Below, in pieces: positions 53,485 through 63,593 of a stretch of DNA of 64,000 nucleotides. The notes under the pieces were generated by a model. It was not told the origin of the DNA and did not search any database. It saw only the letters and a program-made list of their open reading frames with translations. This DNA comes from Camillea tinctor. Taxonomy: Eukaryota; Ascomycota; Sordariomycetes; Xylariales; Xylariaceae. The stretch covers positions 310,001 through 374,000 of the forward strand of contig MU394088.1 in NCBI GenBank assembly GCA_022578605.1, given 5' to 3'. Numbering within the stretch: the first letter of the stretch is position 1; every line of letters begins with the position of its first letter. The position numbers were made by a program, and so were the translations under genes.

Positions 53485-55544
53485 AATTTGGAGCTCGGGC
53501 CTAGACTCTCTCAGCGGTCCCGTGCCCGTTATTTGATCAAGTGGGACATCGTCAAGTACTGTAGCACCAGCACCTTGGGCTTCGACTTTGTTGAGCCAAT
53601 AGACCTAGCAGAACCTAAGCAGACAGGCTTCACGGTGTAAGATAATTAGCTGTCCTGGGAATACGTGTATAACACGACCATACTGGTGTGTAAGACTTAG
53701 TTTCACTCTTCTCAGCTTATGTATAAGTGGACCAGGCCGAGGTACCTAACCAGCAGTCCAGATGATAAGTCATAGCCCTGGGTCATGGAATGGCAATTAA
53801 TATAAATATGTAATGACTCTATGATCTTGATCTTGTGAGCAACTCTGTCGCGATGCGTTCCCAGTGAGTAGGCATAGATATGAGGTAGACAAGACCGACC
53901 TCGCCCCGGATTAGCTAAGGCCACTAGATCCGGAGCTGAATCCTTTATCAATGATACTGTGGTTCTGATCGGGGTGACCGTCTATTCCGGGGCAGTGGCT
54001 CGGCGATATCCACACCAATCGTATGGCAACATGGCTGCTTTGCATGGCAACACTTGGGTGTTTGAGGAGGGGGATACGTCGGGGTCAGCCGAGATGCTTT
54101 TCTTCTCTGACTATACATCTTGAACTGAACTACCTATATTCGTCATTTCGCACCGATTAACTGATTGATCGAGTATAGGTGTTTTTGGTATTTGATCCTT
54201 CCGGTTGGGTCCAGGCTGGGGGTCAGGCTAGCAGATGTAACTGTGATTTGCAACTAAGGTAATATTGAGGAAAAGGTATCGACGTAATTGTTGTTTAGCT
54301 TATCTTGACCAAGAAACCGTGGGACACGATATGCCAACTGATAACTTAGCAGTTACTTACACGTGCTTATAACTAGTACTTAAGTAAGTAGTACTACTCG
54401 GTAGGTACGGAATATATGACAGGACGACATGGACTTGGCCCCCGTATAGCTGGGCTGGGGAAGATAAGACTAGATAGCCTACCTGGTCAGAGAGATAATG
54501 GAGATAGACTACTTAAGTTGCCTACGACAAGCCACCGGAGATGTGATCTGAATCTGGTAAGACAATGATATCGTGTCTCATGCGCATCATGTTAGGAAGT
54601 GGAATTGCTTCTGGTAATCTAAGAGGAGAAGAAAGAAAAGAAACAACAACAACAACACCAGACGCATAACTGACAAAAGTAAATGATACAGGAAGAGTGG
54701 ACATGGCTAGAGATAAACCCTGAAATCCCATGAAAAGAGTAGAAAAAAAAACAATTACGAATTCTTGTATGTACTACCTAATATGTACATGCATGTAAGG
54801 TACAAGGACTGGTAAGGCACAGGTAAGGTAGCACGTAACCTATCTCGTTCCAAGTAGCCAAGGTCCTTTGCCCGTAATCTATCGGCGCTAGGCCTCAATT
54901 GTTAGGCGGAAGCAACCTTAGTAACGTTGTGTGCTTCCCGTTGAGTGGAACTAAGTGGATCGGTGGACGGGGAGATCCTGGCATTCGTTATCATAGTGGC
55001 TAGCCAATAAGAAATGGAGGAAGAAAAAAGTTCAAGCTCTTGAGGTCCGGGTGGTCTCGGTGTGGCGGATGCAGAAACCCCCCACCCCACAAGCTATTGG
55101 GAATGCCGTTTCCCGTTTTATTTGTTATCTTTTTATTTATGTAGTTGTATATTTTTCACTTTAAGTTGGGATGAGAAAAGGAACTTCCACGGCCTTGGAT
55201 TGGTCCATTTACTCGCTGCTCACCCCCATTTTCTCTCTCTGTCTCTCTTTCACAACAATGCCTCGAGAATCACATGTTACCTAGACAGAGAGTAAGAAAA
55301 AGCAGGTTGATAGATTAGTAGCTGAAGTACCGGCTTCTTGGATGGGATGAGGGGGTGCTCAACTTCCCCTTCTAGAATATCTCCATCTCTAGCGCAAGAC
55401 TGGGTTTCGTCTAGACCACGCGACCATCCGGTGATCTACGTACCTACCTATCTGTGTCTGGATGTACCTACCGAGGAAGGGACTGTGTGTACAAACTAGG
55501 TAGTAACTACCTGGGTATTTGGCCACTGAATCGGAGGGGAAATG

Positions 55545-55576
<32 letters not shown>

Positions 55577-56045
55577 TTTAGGTTTAGAGATAAAGATTTA
55601 AAACAGGGAAGGAGATAAAAGTATTAAATGGCCTATTACCTCCTCCACCTTCCTCGAGGTTGATCTTTTCCTTTGCCTTGGTCCAGCCTCGAAGCCTTGC
55701 TCGGTCTCAGCTGCATTTCTCTCTCCCGACTTATTCCTCTCTCTTCTCTCTTTCTCTCTGTCTCTGCCCTCTCCTCACTCCATGTCCCCTTTCCCGTTCT
55801 AGTTCTCACGGATAGAACGCGGTTTGCTAACGCCGACACACGGTCCACATCGGAAGCTACTGACACGGAAAACGTTCCGAGGTCAAAAGTTTTTTTTTTC
55901 CTAGCTTCTTTTTCCATCTGCGTGTGCGCGATTGTGTGTGTGTGTGTGCGCGCGTGTGCGTACCTGTGGAGGAATTGCTAGAAGACAGATCCAGAGAGAC
56001 CAAGAGAGGGAGAAAAAAAAACTACAGGGACAGTCGCAATATACG
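53485..56045. other. Intergenic region before the nucleoside transporter
   Basis: 2.56 kb with no gene. Features seen: AT-rich DNA with TAGGTA motifs, an A29 homopolymer (55545-55573), CT-rich DNA at 55710-55800 and a GTGTGTGCGCGCGTGTGCG run at 55935-55960 in the transporter leader. Confidence 0.6.
55545..55573 (+). repeat. Poly-A homopolymer (29 nt)
   Basis: Twenty-nine consecutive A residues, the longest homopolymer in the window, upstream of the nucleoside transporter gene. No retroposon body was recognised next to it. Confidence 0.85.
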
Positions 56046-58190
56046 ATGGGCTCGCCGGAAATGGAGCGCACTGCCGAGGGTCATAATGCCTCGCCTCAGA
56101 TAGGCGTCGCCCCCAACCCTGATCCTGCTCTCGATATCTCGAATGAGCATCACCATGCCCATCTACACCATGGTGGCGCCGCTGCGGACCATGCCAACCA
56201 CCCCGACGAGCCCGTATACTCGTCTGCCACCCCCGAGAAGAGCTTTGACAAAGCAAGAGACTTTCCTGCTATTGAGAAGTCCGTGAACGACGAGGAGAGT
56301 GGCAACGTGGGCCACATTCAGAAGCGCGATGATGCTAGTATCTGGCATATGCTCGGTGTCTGGTACCGAAGGTTCAAGATCTACGTTCACCTATCCATTT
56401 GGCTTGTCTGGACCGCGTTAGTTTTGCCTGCTCTTTTCTCTCTTGAACCGAACTTTTCTTTTTGGTCCTTGGTGGCCATCAGACACTGACCTGGATTTAG
56501 ATGGTGGATATATGGCCTCGTCAAGTTCCGCAATAGTAAGAACTGGCTGATCCCCTTCTTGCTGTATCTTGCTATCTCTCTTCGCCTCATCTTCCTCTGG
56601 GTCCCTGTCAAATATGCCATGAAGCCTGTCAAGCTTATCTGGCACCATACTGCCTTCCGTGGCTATGAAATGACCCCCAAGCATCTCCACAAACCGCTCG
56701 CCGCCCTCATTACCGTGGCTGTCTTTCTGATCGGTACTATGGTCCCCGAAGAGTCGGGTGAGAATACTAGGGCTAGCCGAGCTCAGTCCCTGTTTGGCTT
56801 GATTGTCATGATTGCTGTTATGACTGCTACGTCTAAGAACTGGAGGAAAATTCCTTGGCACACGGTCATTGGTAAGCTAGCCATTCGCACATCCGCGTAT
56901 CTGCACCGCGCATCTGCACCGCGCATAGCTACGGATAGCAGAATAGATGGTTAGATGTACTGACTTCTAATTTCCCCTAGGCGGAATGCTTACACAGTTT
57001 ATTGTCGCTGTTTTTGTCCTGCGCACACAAGCTGGTTACGATATCTTCAACTTCATTTCTACCCTGGCTAGAACCCTCCTAGGTTTTGCCAACCAGGGTG
57101 TTGTATTCTTGACGGACACAGATGTTCCCAATGTTGGCTGGTTCCTCGTCGGTGTCGTGCCTCCCATCATCTTCTTCGTCTCCCTCGTCGCTCTCCTGTA
57201 TCATGTTGGCCTCATCCAGTGGTTTGTCGGCAAATTTGCCGTCTTCTTTTTCTGGAGCTTGCGCGTTTCCGGTGCTGAAGCCGTCGTAGCTTCTGCTACA
57301 CCGTTCATTGGACAGGGTGAATCCGCCATGTTGGTGCGCCCCTTCGTTCCGCATCTTACCCAGGCAGAGCTACACCAGATTATGACTTGCGGGTTTGCTA
57401 CCATTGCTGGTTCTGTGCTGGTCGCATATGTATCGCTGGGGCTTAATGCCCAGGCCCTTGTATCCTCTTGCATTATGTCTATACCAGCGTCCTTGGCCAT
57501 TTCCAAGATGAGGTATCCTGAGAGCGAGGAGACACTCACTTCCGGTCGTGTAGTTGTTCCGGAAGATAAGGAGAACAGGGCCGCTAATGGACTACACGCA
57601 TTCGCAAATGGCGCATGGCTTGGTCTGAAGATTGGTGGTATGATCGTGGCGACCCTTCTCTGTATTATCGCCTTTGTTGGCCTAGTTAATGGCCTTCTGA
57701 CTTGGTGGGGTGGCTATTGGGGTATCGAGAGTCTGACTCTGCAGTTCATTTTGAGCTACATCTTTTATCCGGTGGCCTGGCTGCTAGGTGTTCCTAAGGG
57801 CGAACTCCTCCAAGTTGGCGAGCTGATCGCCCGAAAGATTATCATTAACGAGTATGATGCCTTTAATGCCCTGAGATCGGAGGACCGGTACAAGTCGCTG
57901 AGCGCACGCGCGACTCTGATCGCTACCTATGCCTGCTGCGTAAGTTGAAATTACCTACAGACACATGCAAACGTAATCTGGAAACTAACAGGTGTAATTA
58001 GGGTTTCGGAAACATTGGTTCCCTCGGTACCCAGATCGGAGTTTTGACGCAGATTTCTCCTGAGCGAGGTGGCGACGTCTCGAGGCTTGCCCCATCTGCT
58101 CTAATATCCGGTATTGTATCGACGTTATCATCGGCAGCAGTTGCCGGTATGCTGTATACGGAGGAAATAGGGGCAGCTGTGTCTTCGTAG
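56046..58190 (+). CDS. Concentrative nucleoside transporter (CNT family)
   Basis: Exons 56046-56416, 56501-56871, 56981-57939 and 58002-58190 encode 629 aa. After a cytosolic N-terminus of about 115 residues rich in His and Ala (HHHAHLHHGG), there are many hydrophobic segments. CNT hallmarks are GQGESAMLVRPFV (the re-entrant loop), ELHQIMTCGFATIAGSVLVAY, PEYDAFN-like NEYDAFNALRS, ATYACCGFGNIGSLGTQIGV rebuilt across intron 3, and LAPSALISGIVSTLSSAAVAGML at the end. CNTs import nucleosides using a proton or sodium gradient at the plasma membrane. The His-rich leader is unlike bacterial CNTs and could be regulatory or metal-binding. The exact substrate range is not readable. Confidence 0.94.
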
Positions 58191-60449
58191 GTTAGAGAGT
58201 CGTGGTAGCATTTAAGTCCCTAATTCCAAGGGCTTTTAGTAGTAGTGTAAAATAAGAGCCAAATATCCGCCACCGTAGACAATGCGTAATTTATATTAAA
58301 CTTTGAAGAAAGAAAACTCAAGTTGTTGAGATGTTAAATTAAACCGTGATCTGAACTTTTCTCAAAGCCACGACCCTGACCTGTGCCTAGACTATCACGT
58401 AGTCCATTCAACTAACCCTCTTCCTCTCCCCGCAGCCCTGGTTTGTAACTAGGTTACTGACCTTCCATAAATACCTAACCATATTTTAGTAACTGTTGTT
58501 TGAAGTTTGTGTTTGATGAGGGTGTTTAAGAGATCATGGACCCCTTTATGATTTGGATGGAGGAGGGTTGTATATAAAGCTAGCTGTTTGCAGGGAGAAA
58601 AAAAGAGAAATGGTAGTATTGGATATTTTATATATTATTATATTATTATATTATCTCTCTAAGGATCAATAATTAAGACTCGTGTCTAAATAACAATAAT
58701 ACGTAGGTATGTTATAAAACTTTCGAAATGAATGAACGGAAGAATGGGATAAAGGGATCTAGTGTGAATAACGCAGGAAAAGGTTGCCAATATGACAAGA
58801 GATATTTGTATAGCTTTTAATTTCAATAATATTTCCATAATATACCAGAACACTTCTAGAAGTTCTTAAGAGTGAAGTAACCCATTTTAGAGGGAAATGA
58901 ATTATTATAAAGGAGCTAAAAACATGCTGCACAAGGTAGATTGTGAACCTGGACTTTCTGTCGCTGTGTTGCATTCGGACTAGTGACTACGTTTTTGACA
59001 GATGATGAAACTTCTAGCTCATTTCCTAACACATGAAGCCCTGATGGATAAGTCTTTGGATACGACTACACAAACTATGATGTATTCCAGTCGATTTTAA
59101 ACCAATATAAACAGATGTGGAAAGCATGGAAGTGAATTCGTGATGCTAGAATGTTGAGGAATACCACGACGAAAACTAATATAACGTTAGTTATCTTTAG
59201 AAAGACCATATGGTGCTCATAGCAGCCGGAAATACTAGCTAATAAAATAATTACGATTATACCCGCGTAGAGAAGACTTATTATCTAGGAATACTGCCTC
59301 ATGGTGAGTTGAGAGGAAAACGGAATTATTAGTGTAAATCTACATTCTACTATTATATACCCAACGTAAGCGAGAACATAGTAGGGTACCGCCTAGAACA
59401 AAGTAATTATACCTGGTTAACTCCTTCAAATATTTCAATATTTTAAAAACGAAGATACTGAAGTAGGATACTATAATGATATGGTTTCTTAGTTGCGGGA
59501 TGTGCTCTTTTATATGAAAAGAAACATATCACATTTTAATTCGAGGCCATGGTGGACGTTATTCAGAAACATATCAAGTTATATGCTTTTAAGGTAGCGA
59601 GCGCAAAATTGGCTTTTCAATATATATAGTAGTTACCCCTTTGATACACACACGAAAACTGCTTGCGTAATTACGAAATTTGTTGACGATTTACTATGTT
59701 GAGAGTATAATACTAGTAAGCGTTACTTCGTAGAGCTCCACATAGAGATGCCCAGTCACGAATAACCATAATACAACCTCATGACCGTGCCTAACTCCTT
59801 GAAGCTCTACTATTGGAAATGGCAATGGATATAGTAAGTTTCATGTTGAGGGCCGCATGACTGAATTTATAAAAAAAACAACAACACATGCTTCGTTCTA
59901 AATTTCACATCATACGAAGATGGGTTATAAAGGATACTGACTATGAATAACCCACAACCCTAAGCACTACTGCAACCCCAACAATTGGCAAATTCCTTGC
60001 GTCAATATACGCTCAAGCCAAATCTATAGCATTTTGGGTGCGTACGACGACGAAAGATACTACCCAAGATCAGCCCCACTGAGGGAATATATAACCGAGA
60101 CTTAGGAGGTGGAGTTGAATTCTGCACCAGGCACGATAGTGCCTAGTAGCCCTAGACTACTTCGATCTGGGCATACTCGAACGCCAATGAGAGACCAACT
60201 ATTAAGTATCAACGTGTATGTGCCACAGACATCTAGTGGAGTAATGACACACTCCCTCGTCTTGTCTCTCGGGAGAATAGATGCAGGGTTGGTTTCACTG
60301 CAGAAAGGGGAGAATGGAACGATGAATAATATAATACAACCCTCGTATCTGGCAGCATTTGGGAAGAACAATTCCATGGATCTACGGCTATACCAGCTGT
60401 CAAATCCACCTCCACAAGCACAACTTTCCAACATCAGCGTCATTTCACC
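58191..60449. other. AT-rich gene-free region upstream of BIO2
   Basis: 2.26 kb. 58600-60000 is strongly AT-rich with ATTATATTATTATATTATC-type runs (58622-58653) and stop codons in all frames. 60109-60453 holds an open frame described in the findings; I do not call it a gene. Decay by repeat-induced point mutation is possible. Confidence 0.55.
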
Positions 60450-61726
60450 ATGAAGCCCACCACTGCGGGCGGCCTCCAGGCCATACGAATTTTGGCACAA
60501 CCATCTACTTTATTCAGGCTCCGTTATGATCCCATCATATCGCGGCGTGCCCACGCATCTATAGCTCGGGTTGAGCGAGTTGAACCATTCCGTCCAGTGC
60601 CTGGATCTATACCTGCGCCAGCGCCGACACCTCCATCGGAAAAGGAAGATGCAAACGCCATTTTTCATGCTGCTATACATGCGACAGGACCAAGGACCAA
60701 CTGGACGAAGAAGGAGATTTCGGCTATCTACTATCAGCCTCTGATGGAACTTGCGTACCAGGCTGTGAGTTTTTGTATCCATTACCGCTCGAGCCTGCGG
60801 GACTGACAATGTAGGGAACTGTCCATCGACGATTCCACAATCCGTCCAGGGTTCAGTTGTGCACTCTCATGAATATTAAGGTCGGGGGATGCAGTGAGGA
60901 TTGCTCGTACTGTGCTCAGTCTACGCGCTACCAGAAAGGCACCGGTCTCGAAGCAAAGAAAGTAGAGTCGGTCGAGTCTGTTCTCGCAGCCGCTAGGGTA
61001 GCCAAAGAGAAAGGAAGCACCAGGTTTTGTATGGGTGCCGCGTGGCGGGATATGCGTGGGCGAAAGAATAGTCTGAAGAACATAAAGGAGATGGTACAAG
61101 GGGTCCGCGCTCTAGGTATGGAGGCATGCGTGACGCTGGGAATGATTGATGCCGAACAGGCTAAGGAACTCAAGGCTGCTGGGCTGTCAGCCTACAATCA
61201 CAACGTCGATACGAGCCGGGAATTTTACCCGTCAATCATCTCGACCAGAACCTATGACGAGCGCTTGAAGACTCTTAGTCATGTTCGCGATGCGGGGATC
61301 AACGTTTGTTCTGGAGGGATCCTCGGTCTGGGGGAGACGTCGGAGGATCGTATTGGTATGCTGTACACAGTCTCGACTCTCCCATCGCACCCTGAGAGCT
61401 TTCCTGTAAACGCCCTCGTCCCCATAAAAGGTACACCCCTTGGTGACCGAGAACCGATCAAGTTTACTTCCATGCTTCGGACGATCGCTACTGCTAGAAT
61501 CACTATGCCCACGACAATCATTCGCATCGCAGCTGGAAGAAAAACTATGTCAGAGGAGAAACAAGCAATGTGTTTTATGGCAGGAGCCAATGCCATATTT
61601 ACGGGAGAAAAGATGCTGACAACTGAATGCAATGGATGGGATGAAGATAGTGCTATGTTCAGCCGTTGGGGCTTAGAACCTATGGAGAGCACAGACAGAC
61701 CAGCACACCCCCCTGTGGACCATTAA
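60450..61726 (+). CDS. BIO2: Biotin synthase
   Basis: Exons 60450-60764 and 60815-61726 encode 408 aa. The radical-SAM cluster motif C131-x3-C135-x2-C138 is GGCSEDCSYCAQ. The [2Fe-2S] ligands expected in BioB proteins are present: Cys in STRFCMGAAWRD, Cys in EACVTLGM, Cys in NVCSGGILGLGE, and Arg in TTIIRIAAGRK. It inserts sulfur into dethiobiotin to form biotin, the last step of the pathway. The N-terminal ~90 residues are basic/Ser-rich (RLRYDPIISRRAH), suiting a mitochondrial targeting sequence as in yeast Bio2. The intron removes the in-frame stop and restores AYQAGTVHRRFHNPSRVQLC. The stop codon lies only 49 bp from that of bioF on the other strand. Confidence 0.96.
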
Positions 61727-61775
61727 GTTAAATATGTATACTCAAATCGAAATACATAGATGGATTCCACTATGG

Positions 61776-63203
61776 CTATAGTCGTTCGCGTTCTCGCACT
61801 TTCACCGGCTCTTTGTTGCCCGAATGTTTTCTCTGTACCCAGTCTTCTATTACTTGTGACAGAGCCTCTACTTCTGCTGTAGTGTTTCCAGCATGTATGC
61901 AGACCCTTATCCTCTCTTTTCCTCGGGGCACCGTTGGTGCTACAATGGGACGAACGGTGAACCCCCTTTCTTGACAATATTGCGCTAGACTACGCGGGTC
62001 TGGGGTGAAAACAGGGATTATAGGTGATTTTGGGGGATGTTGATCCACACTCAGAACTTTCGGCGAAACCTGATACCGAGAGCATATTGCTACGAGGAGG
62101 TTATGAGCATGCCTAACCAGGTTATATAGGTGATGTAGTAGAGCATCAACTTGACCGCCCGCGAGATAGTCATAGGCTACTTTGATATTCGCAAGGCAGG
62201 AAAAAGGCATTGCGGTAGTGTAAATCAGTGTGCGGGCGTAGTTAATCAAATATTCACGAATCGTTGAGGAACAGAGGATAATAGCTGGTGGACACATAGT
62301 AAGTTTTTCATAGATTCCGTAGTATTCGGTTTGGAAGGGATGTTTCACTGGTTGGAACTCACCCCCTGAAGAGCTCATGGCTTTGCCAAATGTATGCAAA
62401 CGTAGAAACATGTCATCTTCGACACCGAGTTCGCAAACTAGGCCCCGTCCCTGTTTGCCAAAAATACCGGTGGAATGTGCTTCATCGATGATGATATAGC
62501 CATTTCCTCGGGGAAGACGATGCTTAACAGAGCTAATTATCTCCTTGAGCGGCGCCACATCGCCGTCCATGCTGTATACGCCTTCAATCGCTATAAAGAC
62601 ATTGATCCTCCCATCTCTCACCTCCCTTCCGGCTTCACCGTTAGATAATTCCAAGAGCACTGCATCAAGCCCTTTCGTAGTCCCCGAGGCAGGGGGCTCA
62701 CCAATAACAGAATTGTGCTTGAATGGAAGCTTTTGGCTCGCGCGACTAAGCTTCATCCCATCGTGAACGCTGGCATGGATAAGTTCGTCGTACACGATAA
62801 TATCGCCTGCCTGAGGTATACAGCTAAAGAGGCCTACATTGGCATCAAACCCTGAATTGAAGATAAGGCCCGAGGGCGCTGAATGAAAAGCTGCGATATT
62901 CTTCTCTAACACCTGGATAAACTGACTATTGCCGTCAAGGAGACGGGAGCCACCTGATCCAAGAAGTGGAGGTGATGGAGATAGAAGCGATGCGTGAGCT
63001 TCTAGACAAGAGAGATATGCGCGCCGGATTTCAGGGATAAGTGACAGCGAGAGGTAAGCGTTTGACGAGAAGTCTGCATTTCTGGTGGGGAAATCGGTCA
63101 AAGATCGTAGTTGAGAGCGCGACTTGCGGGCAGAAAGTCGGGCAGCCAAAATGGTTTCTAGCCTAGTAGATGTAGTATCCAGTGTTGTTTCTTTTCGAGT
63201 CAT
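61776..63203 (-). CDS. bioF: 8-amino-7-oxononanoate synthase (KAPA synthase)
   Basis: Exons 62363-63203 and 61776-62284 (minus) encode 449 aa of a PLP-dependent alpha-oxoamine synthase. Visible motifs are SSNAYLSLS, GSGGSRLLDGN, LIFNSGFDANVGLF, IVYDELIHASVHDGM, IDEAHSTGIFGKQGRGL, then HTFGKAMSSSG with the PLP-binding lysine, and YLINYARTLIYTTAMPF. It condenses pimeloyl-CoA with alanine to give KAPA, the first committed biotin step. A 78-nt intron (62285-62362) is 3n long and stop-free, so the frame looks continuous to 475 aa; splicing removes 26 residues and rebuilds the family join SSGAIILCSS. Fungal BioF is known as a peroxisomal enzyme in some Aspergillus. Here the C-terminus is ERERL, not a classical SKL. 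It is divergent from bioDA. Confidence 0.94.
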   Translation of the reverse strand: MTRKETTLDTTSTRLETILAARLSARKSRSQLRSLTDFPTRNADFSSNAYLSLSLIPEIRRAYLSCLEAHASLLSPSPPLLGSGGSRLLDGNSQFIQVLEKNIAAFHSAPSGLIFNSGFDANVGLFSCIPQAGDIIVYDELIHASVHDGMKLSRASQKLPFKHNSVIGEPPASGTTKGLDAVLLELSNGEAGREVRDGRINVFIAIEGVYSMDGDVAPLKEIISSVKHRLPRGNGYIIIDEAHSTGIFGKQGRGLVCELGVEDDMFLRLHTFGKAMSSSGGEFQPVKHPFQTEYYGIYEKLTMCPPAIILCSSTIREYLINYARTLIYTTAMPFSCLANIKVAYDYLAGGQVDALLHHLYNLVRHAHNLLVAICSRYQVSPKVLSVDQHPPKSPIIPVFTPDPRSLAQYCQERGFTVRPIVAPTVPRGKERIRVCIHAGNTTAEVEALSQVIEDWVQRKHSGNKEPVKVRERERL

Positions 63204-63593
63204 TGTGGAGAAAGTAGGGCATATGTCCAGTCAGGGGCCTGAACCGAACAGGACTGAATCGGAGGACTGGTGCTGATGATACTTCAATTTCGCCAACACC
63301 TCGTTATATATATCATTCTCGTAGATTATCAGAGTTGGTGATTTATAAGTTTCGCAATTCCGAACATAGCAAAGTGTATTGAGGGACTTAGCTCCGTGGA
63401 ACTCCACCACGCACGATATATTACTTGATGGTAATCTAATTTAGTAGATTGTCACACTTGTGACGACTGCAGAAAACCCCTCAATCTTAAACGCTTGGAT
63501 CTAGGGCTAAGACGAACTACGTAATGACTTGAGAACAACAATACAATCAGTGCTGAAGACTTCATTCAGCCAGACCGTCTGGCCATATGAGCC
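63204..63593. promoter_or_regulatory. Divergent promoter region bioF/bioDA
   Basis: 390 bp between the two start codons. A TTATATATAT element at 63304-63313 is a candidate TATA-like site. Coordinated expression of the two biotin genes is inferred from this arrangement. Confidence 0.5.
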
